Positions 5,942-16,992 of a stretch of 20,761 nucleotides of DNA are shown here, piece after piece (the first letter of the stretch is position 1; each line of letters opens with the position of its first letter). The position numbers and the translations under genes were made by a program. The notes under the pieces were generated by a model, which did no database searches, had not been told where the DNA came from, and saw only the letters and a program-made list of their open reading frames with translations. The stretch covers positions 1 to 20,761 of the forward strand of contig DBCG01000101.1 of assembly GCA_002292945.1 (NCBI GenBank), given 5' to 3'. The DNA comes from Proteobacteria bacterium UBA964. Its GTDB lineage: Bacteria > Pseudomonadota > Gammaproteobacteria > Steroidobacterales > Steroidobacteraceae.

Positions 5942-7521
5942 GCGTCCTGCCCGGAGCGCCGGTCGAGATGGCACGGTTGTGCCCCGGTCGATCCGACACG
6001 CCGGCGGACCTCACTGTCACGGATCTTTCGCTCGACAGTCGCACGGTCGAGCGCGACGGCTTGTTCCTCGCGTGTTCGGGTCGGCGTACCCATGGTCTTG
6101 CCACACTGGAGACCGCGCTCGCCCGCGGTGTTCGTGCCGTGCTCTGGGAGCCCGCACCGGGGGTCCAGCCGCCTGCCGCGCGTGCGGGCGTGTGGATGGC
6201 ACCGATGAACGGACTGACGCAGCAGGCGAGCGCCATCGCCGACCGGTTCTTCGGCGAGCCGTCGGCGGCGTTGTCGATCACCGGCATCACCGGCACCAAC
6301 GGCAAGACCACCGTGGCATGGCTGCTCGCGCAGGCGCTCGACGCCCTGCGATCGTTGCGCGGCCACGCCGGAGGTTGCACGTACATCGGGACTTTGGGCG
6401 TGGGCACGCCGCCCGACAGCGTGATCGCCGGCGAATACACCACCGCCGATGCGGTGACCTTGCAGCGCCAGCTCGCCACCGCCCGCGCGGCCGGCGCGAG
6501 CGCCGTCGCGATGGAAGTGTCTTCACATGCGCTCGACCAGCATCGCGCCGCTGCAGTGCGGTTCCGTTCGGCGGTGTTCACCAACCTCACCCGCGACCAT
6601 CTCGATTACCACGGCACCTTCGAGGCCTATGGCGAGGCGAAGGCGCGCCTGTTCGACATGCCGGGGCTCGGCGATCGCGTGTTCAACGTCGACGATGGTT
6701 TCGGCGCCCGGCTCGCCAAGAGCTTCGCTGGTCGCGGCCGCTCCTGGCTCACCTGTCGTACCGCCGCCGGACGCGCCGCTGCCGCAGGCTGCTTGGCGCT
6801 CGATCCCGGGGCGAAGTTGTTGGCGGCGACGGCCGTGCGCCGCGCGGCGCGAGGACTCGCCTTCGAGATCGAGGTGCCTGCCGGGAGCGATCGCGCCTCG
6901 CCGCGGGTGATCGAGGCGCCGTTGGTCGGCGACTTCAACATCGACAACCTGCTCTCTGTGTTCGCGGCGTTGCTCGCGCTCGAGGTGCCGCCCACGGCCG
7001 CCCTCGAGGCGCTTGCGCGGGTGACGGCGCCGCCGGGTCGCATGCAGGCGATCGGCGCCGAGGGCCAGCCGCTTGTCGTGGTGGACTATGCCCATACGCC
7101 CGATGCGCTCGCCAAGGCGCTGGCAGCAGCGCGGCTGCACTGCCGCGGACGATTGATCGTGGTGTTCGGCTGCGGAGGCGACCGTGATCGCGGTAAGCGT
7201 CCGCAGATGGCGGCCATCGCCGCCGATCTGGCCGACGGTATCGTCGTCACCGACGACAATCCGCGCACCGAATCACCGGCGCAGATCGCCGCGCAGATCG
7301 TCGCCGGTCTGCCGACCGGTCGCCACGCCGAGATCATCCACGACCGCGCAGAGGCGATCCGTACGGCGCTCGCCTCTGCGGGTGCAGACGATGTCGTGCT
7401 GGTGGCCGGCAAGGGTCACGAGGACTACCAGATCATCGGCGCCGAGCGCCGCCCGTTCGATGATGCGCAGCAGGTGCGCGTCGCGCTCGGTCTCGCGCCG
7501 TCAGTCATGGGGCAAGGCTGA
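5938..7521 (+). CDS. murE: UDP-MurNAc-L-Ala-D-Glu:meso-diaminopimelate ligase MurE
   Basis: MurE adds the third stem-peptide residue in the cytoplasm, using ATP. The 527-residue product (E. coli 495) has the N-terminal Mur domain with DLSLDSRTV, the ATP loop G119-T-N-G-K-T-T125, the central EVSSHALDQHR block, the NLTRDHLDYHGT segment and the C-terminal domain. The motif D440-N-P-R443 followed by TE is that of meso-diaminopimelate-specific enzymes, so the wall is expected to be the ordinary Gram-negative type. VVDYAHTPDAL and GCGGDRDRGKRP are also present. It starts inside the ftsI stop and ends sharing one base with the murF start (TGATG). Confidence 0.97.
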   Translation: MSVLPGAPVEMARLCPGRSDTPADLTVTDLSLDSRTVERDGLFLACSGRRTHGLATLETALARGVRAVLWEPAPGVQPPAARAGVWMAPMNGLTQQASAIADRFFGEPSAALSITGITGTNGKTTVAWLLAQALDALRSLRGHAGGCTYIGTLGVGTPPDSVIAGEYTTADAVTLQRQLATARAAGASAVAMEVSSHALDQHRAAAVRFRSAVFTNLTRDHLDYHGTFEAYGEAKARLFDMPGLGDRVFNVDDGFGARLAKSFAGRGRSWLTCRTAAGRAAAAGCLALDPGAKLLAATAVRRAARGLAFEIEVPAGSDRASPRVIEAPLVGDFNIDNLLSVFAALLALEVPPTAALEALARVTAPPGRMQAIGAEGQPLVVVDYAHTPDALAKALAAARLHCRGRLIVVFGCGGDRDRGKRPQMAAIAADLADGIVVTDDNPRTESPAQIAAQIVAGLPTGRHAEIIHDRAEAIRTALASAGADDVVLVAGKGHEDYQIIGAERRPFDDAQQVRVALGLAPSVMGQG

Positions 7522-8921
7522 TGCGCCGGCTGTCGCAGATCGCCGCCGATTGCGGTGGGCAGCTCATCGGCGAGGACAGTCCGTGGTCGAGCGCCAGCAT
7601 CGACACGCGCCGCATCGGCGCCGGCGAACTGTTCATCGCGCTGCGCGGCCCGAACTTCGACGGCGCGGACTTCTTGGGTGCCGCCGCCGCCGCAGGCGCT
7701 GCCGGCGCTTTGGCCGAGCGCGCAGGTCCCGCCGGTCTGCCTGTGATCCTGGTCCCGGACGCGCTCGTCGCACTGCAGCGTGCTGCAGCCGCATGCCGCG
7801 CGCGCTACACGGGCACGGTGATCGGCGTCGCAGGCAGCAACGGCAAGACCACCTGCAAGGAGATGATCGCCGCGATCCTCGGCGAGCGCGCTGCCACGCT
7901 CGCCACCCGCGGCAACCTCAATAACCACATCGGCTTGCCGCTGACGCTGCTGCGACTCGAAGAGCACCAACGCCATGCGGTCATCGAGATGGGAGCCAAC
8001 CATCCCGGGGAGCTCGCCGCGCTCGCCGCCCTTGCCGCGCCTACCATCGGCATCGTCACCAATGCGGGCGCCGAACATCTCGAGGGTTTCGGCAGCCTCG
8101 AAGGCGCCGCGCGCGCCGAAGGCGAGCTGTTCGCCGCGCTCGGTCGTGACGGGGTCGCCGTGCTCAACGCCGACGACGAGTTCGGTGGTCTCTGGCGCGA
8201 CATGACGGTGGCGCGCGTGGTCAGCTTCGGGCTCGGCGCCAAGGCCGACTTCAGCGCCCGTGACATCCGCACACAGGCGACCTCCGAAGGGTTCCTCACC
8301 ACCTTCATGCTGCTCGCGCCCCAGGGCGAAGTGCGGATCGGCTTGCAGCTCGCAGGACGCCACAATGTGATGAATGCGCTCGGTGCCGCCGCCGCTGCCA
8401 TGGCAGCCGGTGCGACGCTCGACCAGGTTGCGACGGGGCTCGCGCGCATGCGACCGGTGGCGGGGCGGCTCGTGCTGCGATCGGCTGTCGCGGGCGCTTG
8501 GCTCATCGACGATTCCTACAACGCCAATCCATCCTCGCTGCAGGCCGCGATCGATGTGCTCGCCGCGCTCGAGGGCCGCCGTTGGTTGGTGCTCGGTGAT
8601 ATGGGCGAGCTCGGTGAGCACGCCATCGAGGCACATGCCGAGGCCGGTCGTTATGCGCGGACGCATGGCGTCGAACGCCTGTTCACCGTCGGGCCGCTCG
8701 CCGCGCGTGCCGCGCAGACCTTCGGCGAAGGCGCGAGCGTGCATGCTGACGCCGTCGAGCTCGCTGCGGCGGTGCGCGCCGACCTGGCCGTCGACGTCCG
8801 GCTGCTCGTGAAGGGCTCGCGCTCCAACCGACTCGAACGCGTGGTCGATGCGCTGCTGCCGGGTCCGCCGGCGGTCGTCGCCACCGTCGCCGCATCCAAC
8901 ATCGCTGAAGGGGTCGCCTGA
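7521..8921 (+). CDS. murF: UDP-MurNAc-tripeptide:D-alanyl-D-alanine ligase MurF
   Basis: MurF joins the D-Ala-D-Ala dipeptide made by Ddl to UDP-MurNAc-tripeptide, finishing the soluble precursor. The 466-residue product (E. coli 452) shows SIDTRRIGAGELFIAL at the N-terminus, the ATP loop G105-S-N-G-K-T-T111, LNNHIGLPLTLL, the EMGANHPGE block typical of MurF, NAGAEHLEGF, DDSYNANPSS and LGDMGELG. These distinguish MurF from MurC, MurD and MurE. The start shares a base with the murE stop; the stop is one base short of the mraY start. Confidence 0.97.
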   Translation: MRRLSQIAADCGGQLIGEDSPWSSASIDTRRIGAGELFIALRGPNFDGADFLGAAAAAGAAGALAERAGPAGLPVILVPDALVALQRAAAACRARYTGTVIGVAGSNGKTTCKEMIAAILGERAATLATRGNLNNHIGLPLTLLRLEEHQRHAVIEMGANHPGELAALAALAAPTIGIVTNAGAEHLEGFGSLEGAARAEGELFAALGRDGVAVLNADDEFGGLWRDMTVARVVSFGLGAKADFSARDIRTQATSEGFLTTFMLLAPQGEVRIGLQLAGRHNVMNALGAAAAAMAAGATLDQVATGLARMRPVAGRLVLRSAVAGAWLIDDSYNANPSSLQAAIDVLAALEGRRWLVLGDMGELGEHAIEAHAEAGRYARTHGVERLFTVGPLAARAAQTFGEGASVHADAVELAAAVRADLAVDVRLLVKGSRSNRLERVVDALLPGPPAVVATVAASNIAEGVA

Positions 8922-8922
8922 A

Positions 8923-10008
8923 ATGCTGCTGTGGCTGTCGAGGACGCTCGCCGAAGACCTCTCGTTCTTCAACGTGTTCACCTACCTGACGATGCGCGCG
9001 ATCCTCGCCGCCGTCTCGGCGTTGACCATCGCGTTGCTGGCCGGTCCTTGGATGATCGAGCGCCTCGCGGCGCTGCGGGTGGGGCAGGTGGTGCGCGACG
9101 ATGGTCCGCAGACGCACTTCAAGAAAGCCGGTACGCCGACCATGGGCGGCTTGCTGATCCTGGTCGCGATCATCGTCAGCACGCTGCTCTGGGCCGATCT
9201 CGGCAACCGCTTCGTCTGGATCGTGCTCGGTGTCACGGTGCTCTTCGGCTTGGTGGGTTTCTGGGACGACTACCTCAAGATCGTGCGCCAGAACCCGGCC
9301 GGCCTGATCGCGCGCTACAAGTACTTCTGGCAGTCGGTCGGCGGACTCGCGGTCGCGCTCGCACTCTGGTACACGGCGAAATCGCCGGCGGACACCACGC
9401 TCTACCTGCCGTTCCTCAAGAACTTCGCGCTACCGCTCGGTTTCGCCGCATTCGTGCTGCTCACCTACCTGATGATCGTCGGCATGAGCAATGCCGTGAA
9501 CCTGACCGACGGTCTCGACGGGCTCGCGATCATGCCGGCGGTGATGGTGGCCGCGGCGCTCGGCGTGTTCGCCTACGCATCGGGCAACGCGGTCTTCGCG
9601 CAGTACCTCGCCATCCCGGCTGTGCCGCAGGCCGGTGAGCTGTTGATCATCTGCGCCGCCCTCGTAGGCGCGGGTCTCGGATTCCTGTGGTTCAACGCCT
9701 ACCCTGCGCAGGTGTTCATGGGCGATATCGGCGCACTCTCGCTCGGCGCGGCGCTCGGCACCATCGGCGTGATCGTGCGCCAGGAGCTGGTTCTGCTTGT
9801 GATGGGCGGCATCTTCGTGCTCGAGACCGCCTCGGTGATCCTCCAGGTCGCCTCCTTCAAGCTCACCGGTAAACGCATCTTCCGCATGGCGCCCATCCAC
9901 CATCACTTCGAGAAGAAGGGCTGGGCCGAGCCGAAGATCATCGTGCGTTTCTGGATCATCACCTTCTTCCTCGTGCTCGCGGGTCTCGCGACGCTCAAAC
10001 TGCGATGA
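8923..10008 (+). CDS. mraY: Phospho-MurNAc-pentapeptide translocase MraY
   Basis: MraY transfers phospho-MurNAc-pentapeptide to undecaprenyl phosphate at the inner membrane, making lipid I. The 361-residue polytopic product (E. coli 360) carries the hallmarks: THFKKAGTPTMGG, the magnesium-binding D115-D116-Y, NLTDGLDGLA starting at N193, MGDIGALSLG with D268, and the HHHFEKKGW loop near the C-terminus. I chose ATG 8923 because it matches the family start (MLLWL) and has AAGGGG (8907-8912) 10 bases upstream. The in-frame extension back to 8848 lies within murF. The stop overlaps the murD start by 4 bases. Confidence 0.98.
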   Translation: MLLWLSRTLAEDLSFFNVFTYLTMRAILAAVSALTIALLAGPWMIERLAALRVGQVVRDDGPQTHFKKAGTPTMGGLLILVAIIVSTLLWADLGNRFVWIVLGVTVLFGLVGFWDDYLKIVRQNPAGLIARYKYFWQSVGGLAVALALWYTAKSPADTTLYLPFLKNFALPLGFAAFVLLTYLMIVGMSNAVNLTDGLDGLAIMPAVMVAAALGVFAYASGNAVFAQYLAIPAVPQAGELLIICAALVGAGLGFLWFNAYPAQVFMGDIGALSLGAALGTIGVIVRQELVLLVMGGIFVLETASVILQVASFKLTGKRIFRMAPIHHHFEKKGWAEPKIIVRFWIITFFLVLAGLATLKLR

Positions 10009-11378
10009 ACGACACCGCGCCTGCAGCCGCCGCCGCTCCGACCGCGCTCATCGTGGGGCTTGGTCGCAGCGGAGTGTCTGCAGCTCGCCACTTGGCTGCC
10101 CGTGGCTGGCAGCTCGCCGTCACCGACAGCCGTCAGCACCCACCGGGCAGCGCCGAACTCGCCGCATTCGCACCGCAGGCGATCTGCCGTTTCGGCGGGT
10201 TCGATCCAGCGCTGTTGGCCGCTGCCGGGCTTGTCGTCGTCTCGCCCGGTGTATCGCTCGCCGAGCCGATGCTGCGCAGCGCCGCCGAGCGTGGCATGAC
10301 GCTGGTGGGTGACATCGAGCTGTTCGCGCGGGCGCAGCAGGGCCACACCCCGGCCGTCCCGGTCACCGGCATCACCGGCACCAACGGCAAAAGCACGGTC
10401 ACCACGCTCGTCGGGCAGATGGTCGAGGCGGCAGGTCTGCCGGTCGGTGTCGGCGGCAACCTCGGTACACCGGCGCTCGATCTGCTCGGATCATCCGCGC
10501 CGGCGCATTATGTCCTCGAGCTGTCGAGCTTCCAGCTCGAGACCACCCATTCTTTGGAGCTCGTCGCCGCAGGGGTGCTCAACCTCAGCCACGACCACAT
10601 GGATCGCTACGCCTCGATGGCGGATTATGCAGCCGCCAAGGCACGCATCCTGCGCCGTTGCGGCACCGCCGTGATCAATGCCGATGATCCCTGGACCGCC
10701 GCGATGCCGTCGCCGGGCCAGCGCCGGCTCACTTTCTCGATCGACGAGGGGACTGCGGCCGACTATCGGCTGTCGCATGATCCCGCCTCGGGCGAGGATT
10801 GGTTGCATGCCCAAGGCGAGCGTCTGCTGCCCACCTCCGAGCTCCGTGTGGCCGGTCTGCACAACGCCGCCAACGCGCTTGCGGCGCTCGCGCTCGGGGA
10901 TGCGATCGGCCTGCCGCGCGCGGCGATGCTGAGCGCGTTGCGCTGCTTCACCGGTCTGCCGCATCGTTCGCAGTGGGTACGCGACCGACAAGGCGTGCGC
11001 TTCATCAACGATTCCAAGGGCACCAATGTCGGCGCGACGCTCGCCGCCGTCGCTGGCATGCCAGGTACCCTGGTGTGGATCGCCGGTGGCGATGGCAAGG
11101 GGCAGGATTTCGCGCCGCTCGCTGCCGCGCTTGTCGGTCGGACCCGTCTGGCCGTGCTCATCGGGCGCGATGCGCCTCGTCTCGCCGCCGCTCTGGACGG
11201 GATCTGCCCGGTGCGCTGCTGCGACACGCTGGAGGAGGCGGTGGCGTTCGCCGCAGGGGCGGCGCTCGCCGGCGACACGGTGCTGTTGTCGCCCGCCTGC
11301 GCGAGTCTCGACATGTTCCGTGACTATTCGCATCGCGGTGACGTGTTCACGGCCGCGGTCGGGAGCTTGCCCGCATGA
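10005..11378 (+). CDS. murD: UDP-MurNAc-L-alanine:D-glutamate ligase MurD
   Basis: MurD adds D-glutamate to UDP-MurNAc-L-Ala in the cytoplasm. The 457-residue product (E. coli 438) has the N-terminal nucleotide-sugar-binding motif IVGLGRSGVSAARHL, the VVSPGVSL segment, the ATP loop G125-T-N-G-K-S-T131, ELSSFQLETT, LNLSHDHMDRY, GLPHRSQWV, FINDSKGTNVGAT and LLSPACASLDMF. The last three are specific to MurD. An Ala-rich run of about 10 residues precedes the first strand and explains part of the extra length. It overlaps mraY and ftsW by 4 bases each (ATGA at both ends). Confidence 0.97.
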   Translation: MNDTAPAAAAAPTALIVGLGRSGVSAARHLAARGWQLAVTDSRQHPPGSAELAAFAPQAICRFGGFDPALLAAAGLVVVSPGVSLAEPMLRSAAERGMTLVGDIELFARAQQGHTPAVPVTGITGTNGKSTVTTLVGQMVEAAGLPVGVGGNLGTPALDLLGSSAPAHYVLELSSFQLETTHSLELVAAGVLNLSHDHMDRYASMADYAAAKARILRRCGTAVINADDPWTAAMPSPGQRRLTFSIDEGTAADYRLSHDPASGEDWLHAQGERLLPTSELRVAGLHNAANALAALALGDAIGLPRAAMLSALRCFTGLPHRSQWVRDRQGVRFINDSKGTNVGATLAAVAGMPGTLVWIAGGDGKGQDFAPLAAALVGRTRLAVLIGRDAPRLAAALDGICPVRCCDTLEEAVAFAAGAALAGDTVLLSPACASLDMFRDYSHRGDVFTAAVGSLPA

Positions 11379-12610
11379 GCACACTGACCCTTCCGGTCCG
11401 CAGCGGCGGGCGCGCCGCACAGATCCACATCGACCTCGTCACCCTCGGGCTGCTGTCGGTCATCGTGCTGCTCGGCCTCGTGATGGTCACCTCGGCCTCG
11501 ATGTCCATCGCCACGCGTGATGGCGGCGATCCGTTGCAGTACCTGCGCGGCCAGGCATCGATGGTGGCCGCCGGCATGTTCATCGCGATGATCGCATTCG
11601 CGGTGCGCACCGAATGGTTGGAGCGATGGTCGTCGCTGCTGTTGCTCCTCGCGATCGTCCTGCTGGTGCTGGTGGCGATCCCCGGCGTCGGCTATTCGGT
11701 GAACGGCGCCCGCCGTTGGTTGCGCATCGCGGGGTTCAACCTGCAGGTCAGCGAATTGACCCGCATCATGGTGCTGGTCTGGGTGGCAAGCTACGCGGTG
11801 CGACGGGAAGCCGAGCTGCAAGGGTCCTTGATCGGCATGGTCAAGCCGCTGTCGGTGCTGGCGTTGATCGCCGGCTTGCTGCTGCTCGAGCCTGATTTCG
11901 GCGCGGCGGTGGTGCTGGTGGCGACCGGGTTCGGCGTGCTGTTCATCGCCGGTGCCCGGCTCCGTGATGTCATCGGGCTGTCGTTGGTCGTGACCGTGGC
12001 GATGGCAGCGATCGCGATGCTCGAGCCCTATCGCGTCCGCCGGCTGCTCGCGTTCCTCGATCCCTGGGCGGATCAGTTCAACAGCGGATTCCAGTTGGTG
12101 CAGAGCCTCATCGCCATCGGTCGTGGCGGATGGACCGGCGTCGGCCTCGGCGAGAGCGTGCAGAAGCTCTTCTATCTCCCCGAGGCGCATACCGACTTCG
12201 TGTTCGCCGTGCTCGCCGAGGAACTCGGCCTGCTCGGCATCCTGTTGACGCTGGCACTCTTTTTCCTGCTCGCGTGCCGTGCGCTCTGGATCGCGAAACT
12301 CGCCCATGACAGTGGCCTGAAGTTCCAGTGTTACATCGCTGCCGGCTTCGGGATCTGGCTCGGTTTGCAGGCCTTCGTGAACATCGGCGTGAACATGGGC
12401 GCCTTGCCGACCAAGGGGCTGACGCTACCGTTCATCAGCTACGGCCGCTCGAGCATGCTCGCGGGGCTCGCCTGGGTCGGCATGCTGCTGCGGGTGTTCC
12501 ATGAAGCGGCGAACGCCGCGCGCGGACCGGCGGCTGCGGCGCTGCGGGGCGGCGCCGCGCGGGCCGTGTCCGATGACGAGGCGATGCTCGCCGAGGGCGC
12601 GCGTCCATGA
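11375..12610 (+). CDS. ftsW: Septal peptidoglycan glycosyltransferase FtsW (SEDS family)
   Basis: FtsW polymerises lipid II into septal glycan strands together with FtsI. The 411-residue product has about ten hydrophobic spans and the family segments NGARRWLRI, SLIAIGRGGW, LPEAHTDFVFAVLAEELG and PTKGLTLPFISYG. Asp233 in DPWADQFNSGFQ aligns by eye with the putative catalytic Asp of SEDS enzymes. Three normally constant spots differ: Q124-V-S-E127 where QPSE is usual, D-Q-F-N-S-G-F-Q where DPFGSGYQ is usual, and YG-R358-SS where YGGSS is usual. The frame is intact and the rest is well conserved, so it is very likely functional. It overlaps murD and murG by 4 bases. Confidence 0.96.
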   Translation: MSTLTLPVRSGGRAAQIHIDLVTLGLLSVIVLLGLVMVTSASMSIATRDGGDPLQYLRGQASMVAAGMFIAMIAFAVRTEWLERWSSLLLLLAIVLLVLVAIPGVGYSVNGARRWLRIAGFNLQVSELTRIMVLVWVASYAVRREAELQGSLIGMVKPLSVLALIAGLLLLEPDFGAAVVLVATGFGVLFIAGARLRDVIGLSLVVTVAMAAIAMLEPYRVRRLLAFLDPWADQFNSGFQLVQSLIAIGRGGWTGVGLGESVQKLFYLPEAHTDFVFAVLAEELGLLGILLTLALFFLLACRALWIAKLAHDSGLKFQCYIAAGFGIWLGLQAFVNIGVNMGALPTKGLTLPFISYGRSSMLAGLAWVGMLLRVFHEAANAARGPAAAALRGGAARAVSDDEAMLAEGARP

Positions 12611-13685
12611 GCGGGCGACGCGTCATGATCATGGCAGGCGGTACCGGCGGACATGTGTTCCCGGCGCTCGCGTTGGCCGAGGTCCTCCGCCAGCGCTCCT
12701 GCGAGGTGGTGTGGCTCGGAACCCGGCAGGGCATCGAGGCCCGTCTGGTGCCGGCGGCTGGCATACCGGTGGAGTGGATCTCGGTCGGCGGACTTCGGGG
12801 CAAAGGTCTCGTCACTTTGCTGCGGGCGCCCTTCAGTCTGCTGCGGGCGCTCTGGCAGTCGATCGCGGCGGTGCGCCGCCAGCGTCCGGCGGTGGTGGTC
12901 GGGCTTGGCGGCTATGTCACCGGCCCCGGCGGTCTCGCCGCGTGGCTGCTGCGTCGGCCGCTGGTGATCCACGAACAGAACGCCGTCGCCGGCCTCACCA
13001 ACCGTGTGCTCGCCCGTCTCGCCCGCCCGGTGCTCGAGGCCTTTGAAGGCAGCTTCCCGGTCGCTCGTCGCGCGATCGTCGTCGGCAACCCCGTGCGCCC
13101 GGCGTTCTTCGCGTTGCCTCCACCCGCCGTCCGCTACGGCGCTCGCAACGGGCCGCTTCGATTGCTGGTGATCGGTGGCAGTCAAGGTGCTGCGCGCTTG
13201 AACGCCGCGGTGCCGGCTGCGCTTGCGATGTTGCCGTCAGGTCGATGGCAGGTGCGCCATCAAGCCGGCGTAAGCGGACTCGAAAGCGCGCGCCGGTGCT
13301 ATGCGGATGCCGGGGTGTCCGCGAGCATCGAGCCCTTCATCGAAGACATCGCCGCCGCCTATGCCGAGGCCGACCTCGTGGTCTGCCGCGCCGGTGCGCT
13401 CACCGTCTCCGAGATCGCGGCCGCCGGTGTGGCTGCGCTGTTCGTGCCGTTCGCCGCGGCGGTCGATGACCACCAGACCCGCAACGCCAGGCACTTGGTG
13501 GAGCGCGGCGCCGCGACCCTGCTGCCGGAGTCCGAGCTCTCGCCGCAGCGCCTGGCAGCGGAGCTCGAGCGGCTCGGTGCCGATCGCGCAGCGTTACGGG
13601 TGATGGCCGAGCGGGCGCAAGGCTCATCCGAGCCGCAGGCCACCGGTGCGATGGCGGAGGCCGTGCTTGCCGCAGGGAGACTGGC

Positions 13686-13689
<4 letters not shown>
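12607..13689 (+). CDS. murG: Undecaprenyl-PP-MurNAc-pentapeptide GlcNAc transferase MurG
   Basis: MurG adds GlcNAc from UDP-GlcNAc to lipid I on the cytoplasmic face of the inner membrane, giving lipid II. The 360-residue product (E. coli 355) is a GT-B glycosyltransferase. It has the glycine loop G11-G-T-G-G-H16, GLGGYVTGPGG, the IHEQNAVAGLTNR block, GNPVRP, the second glycine loop GGSQGAARLN, CRAGALTVSEIAAAG, and PFAAAVDDHQTRNA in the donor site. The start overlaps the ftsW stop and the stop overlaps the murC start, each by 4 bases (ATGA). Confidence 0.98.
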
Positions 13690-15100
<1,411 letters not shown>

Positions 15101-15104
<4 letters not shown>

Positions 15105-16027
15105 GCGTACGATCTCCCGCTGCCGCCATCGACACCGAGGCCTTGTTGTCTCGCTTCGCAGGCCGTCTGTTGCGCGATGAGCCGATGTCGCGGCACACCT
15201 CGTGGCATGTGGGCGGCCCTGCCGAGCTCTGGTTCGAGCCGCGTGACCGTAGCGATCTCGCCGAGTTCATGCGCGCACTGCCTGCGGGCATGTCCATCAC
15301 GTGGGTGGGCCTCGGCAGCAACCTCTTGGTACGCGATGGCGGCCTGCGCGGCGCCGTCATCTCGGTGCATGGGGCGCTGTCCGCGCTCGAACAGCGTGAC
15401 GATGGAACCGTCTGGTGCGAAGCCGGCGTCCCTTGCGCGCGCATCGCGCGTCAATGCGCGCGTTGGCAGCTCGGTCCGGCAGGGTTCTTCGTCGGCATCC
15501 CGGGCACGCTCGGCGGCGCGCTCGCCATGAACGCCGGCGCGTACGGCGGTGAGACCTGGGCGCATGTGGCCGGTGTGGAGGTCATCGATCGTTCCGGGAC
15601 GATCCGACGCCGCGATGCCTCCGAGTACCGTGTGTCTTATCGCCATGTCGAGCCGCCGGCCGCCGACGAGGCGTTCCTTGCCGCGTCATTGCGCTTCGTG
15701 GCGCAGCCCGATGCCAGCACCGATGCCCTGCGCGATCTGCTGGTGGAGCGTAAGCGTCAGCAGCCGATCGGCGAGTGGAGCTGCGGCTCGGTCTTCACGA
15801 ACCCGTCGGGTGACCATGCTGCGCGTCTCATCGAGGCCGCCGGGCTCAAGGGGCGGCGCATCGGTGGCGCGGTGGTGTCGGCGAAGCACGCCAACTTCAT
15901 CCTCAACGAGGGCGAGGCGAGCGCCGCAGACCTCGAGCAGCTGATCGCGTTGGTACAGCATGAGGTCGCCAGGCATGCGGGTGTGCGCCTGCAGACCGAA
16001 GTGCGCATCGTGGGGGAGGCGGCCTGA
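15101..16027 (+). CDS. murB: UDP-N-acetylenolpyruvoylglucosamine reductase MurB (short form)
   Basis: MurB is the FAD enzyme that reduces enolpyruvyl-UDP-GlcNAc to UDP-MurNAc with NADPH. The 308-residue product has HTSWHVGGPAELW, the FAD-contact segments GLGSNLLVRDGGL and GIPGTLGGALAMNAGAYGGE, then CGSVFTNP with Ser230 as the likely proton donor, KHANFILN and a C-terminal TEVRIVGE with Glu300. The length and the SCGSVFTNP form resemble the shorter type II enzymes (Bacillus, alphaproteobacteria) rather than E. coli MurB (342 residues), whose gene lies outside the dcw cluster. Here the gene sits between murC and ddl, overlapping murC by 4 bases and ddl by 1. Confidence 0.95.
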
Positions 16028-16992
16028 TGCGCCTGCTGCACGATCCCTCCGCGGTGCATGAGGTGACCGACGCACGCGGCTTCGGCAAGGTCGCCGTGCT
16101 GCAGGGGGGCGACTCCGCCGAGCGTGAAGTGTCGCTGCGCTCCGGCGCGGCGGTGCTCGAGGCGCTGCGGGCGCGCGGCGTCGAGGCAGAGGCGTTCGAT
16201 CCGCGCGAGCGACCATTGGGTTCGCTCGTCACGGAAGGCTTCGCACGTGCGTGGATCGCGCTGCATGGACCGGGTGGCGAGGACGGCACGGTGCAGGGCG
16301 CGCTCGAGTGCCTCGGCATCCCCTATACCGGCAGCGGCGTGCTCGGCTCCGCGGTGTGCATGGACAAGGCGCGTACCAAGCGGCTCGCCGCGTCGGTCGG
16401 CATCGCCACGGCGGCCTTCGTCGAACTGCGCGGACCCGTCGACTTCGATGCCGCGCTCTCCGAGCTCGGGTTGCCGCTGTTCGTGAAGCCCTCGACCCAG
16501 GGCTCATCGGTGGGGATCTCGCGCGTCGAGACGGCCGCCGCGCTGCCCGCCGCATACGCCGCCGCGGCGGCGCATGACAGCGTGGTGCTGGCGGAGGCTT
16601 TCATCCCGGGCGCTGAATACACCGTCGGCTTGCTGCAAGGCCGGGCGTTGCCCTCGGTGCGCATCGAGACCGCGCGCGCGTTCTACGACTACGAGGCCAA
16701 ATACCTCTCCGGTGACACCCGTTACCACTGTCCGTCCGGTCTCGCGCCGGAGACCGAGCGTCACCTCGGAGCGCTGGCGCTCGGTGCGTTCGCCGCCGCG
16801 GGCGGCGAGGGTTGGGGTCGGGTGGATTTCATGATGGACGCCACCAGCCGGCCTTTGCTGGTCGAGATCAACACCGTACCGGGCATGACCGCGACGAGTC
16901 TCGTCCCGAAGGCTGCGCATGCGGTCGGCATCGGTTTCCCCGAACTCGTCTGGCGCGTGCTCGAGACCAGCTTTGCAAGGAGACCGCGATGA
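16027..16992 (+). CDS. ddlB: D-alanine:D-alanine ligase
   Basis: Ddl makes the D-Ala-D-Ala dipeptide used by MurF, with ATP. The 321-residue ATP-grasp product shows GGDSAEREVSLRSG, the ALHGPGGEDGTVQG block, GSGVLGSAVCMDKARTK, KPSTQGSSVGIS, EYTVGLL, YHCPSGL and the metal-binding EINTVPGMT. About 20 residues precede the usual start of the fold (GKVAVLQGG); a similar extension is known in Pseudomonas DdlB, so ATG 16027, which shares a base with the murB stop (TGATG), is kept. The symbol ddlB follows the dcw-encoded paralogue; whether a second ddl exists elsewhere cannot be seen. The stop overlaps the ftsQ start by 4 bases. Confidence 0.96.
   Translation: MRLLHDPSAVHEVTDARGFGKVAVLQGGDSAEREVSLRSGAAVLEALRARGVEAEAFDPRERPLGSLVTEGFARAWIALHGPGGEDGTVQGALECLGIPYTGSGVLGSAVCMDKARTKRLAASVGIATAAFVELRGPVDFDAALSELGLPLFVKPSTQGSSVGISRVETAAALPAAYAAAAAHDSVVLAEAFIPGAEYTVGLLQGRALPSVRIETARAFYDYEAKYLSGDTRYHCPSGLAPETERHLGALALGAFAAAGGEGWGRVDFMMDATSRPLLVEINTVPGMTATSLVPKAAHAVGIGFPELVWRVLETSFARRPR

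Noticed and set aside
7425..8981. 518-codon minus-strand open frame across murF
   Set aside because: Antisense shadow of murF with low-complexity composition; same reasoning applies to other long minus-strand frames at 620-1720 and 4862-5974.
16027..16086. N-terminal extension of Ddl as an unusual added domain
   Set aside because: A comparable short extension is known in Pseudomonas DdlB and there is no motif in it.
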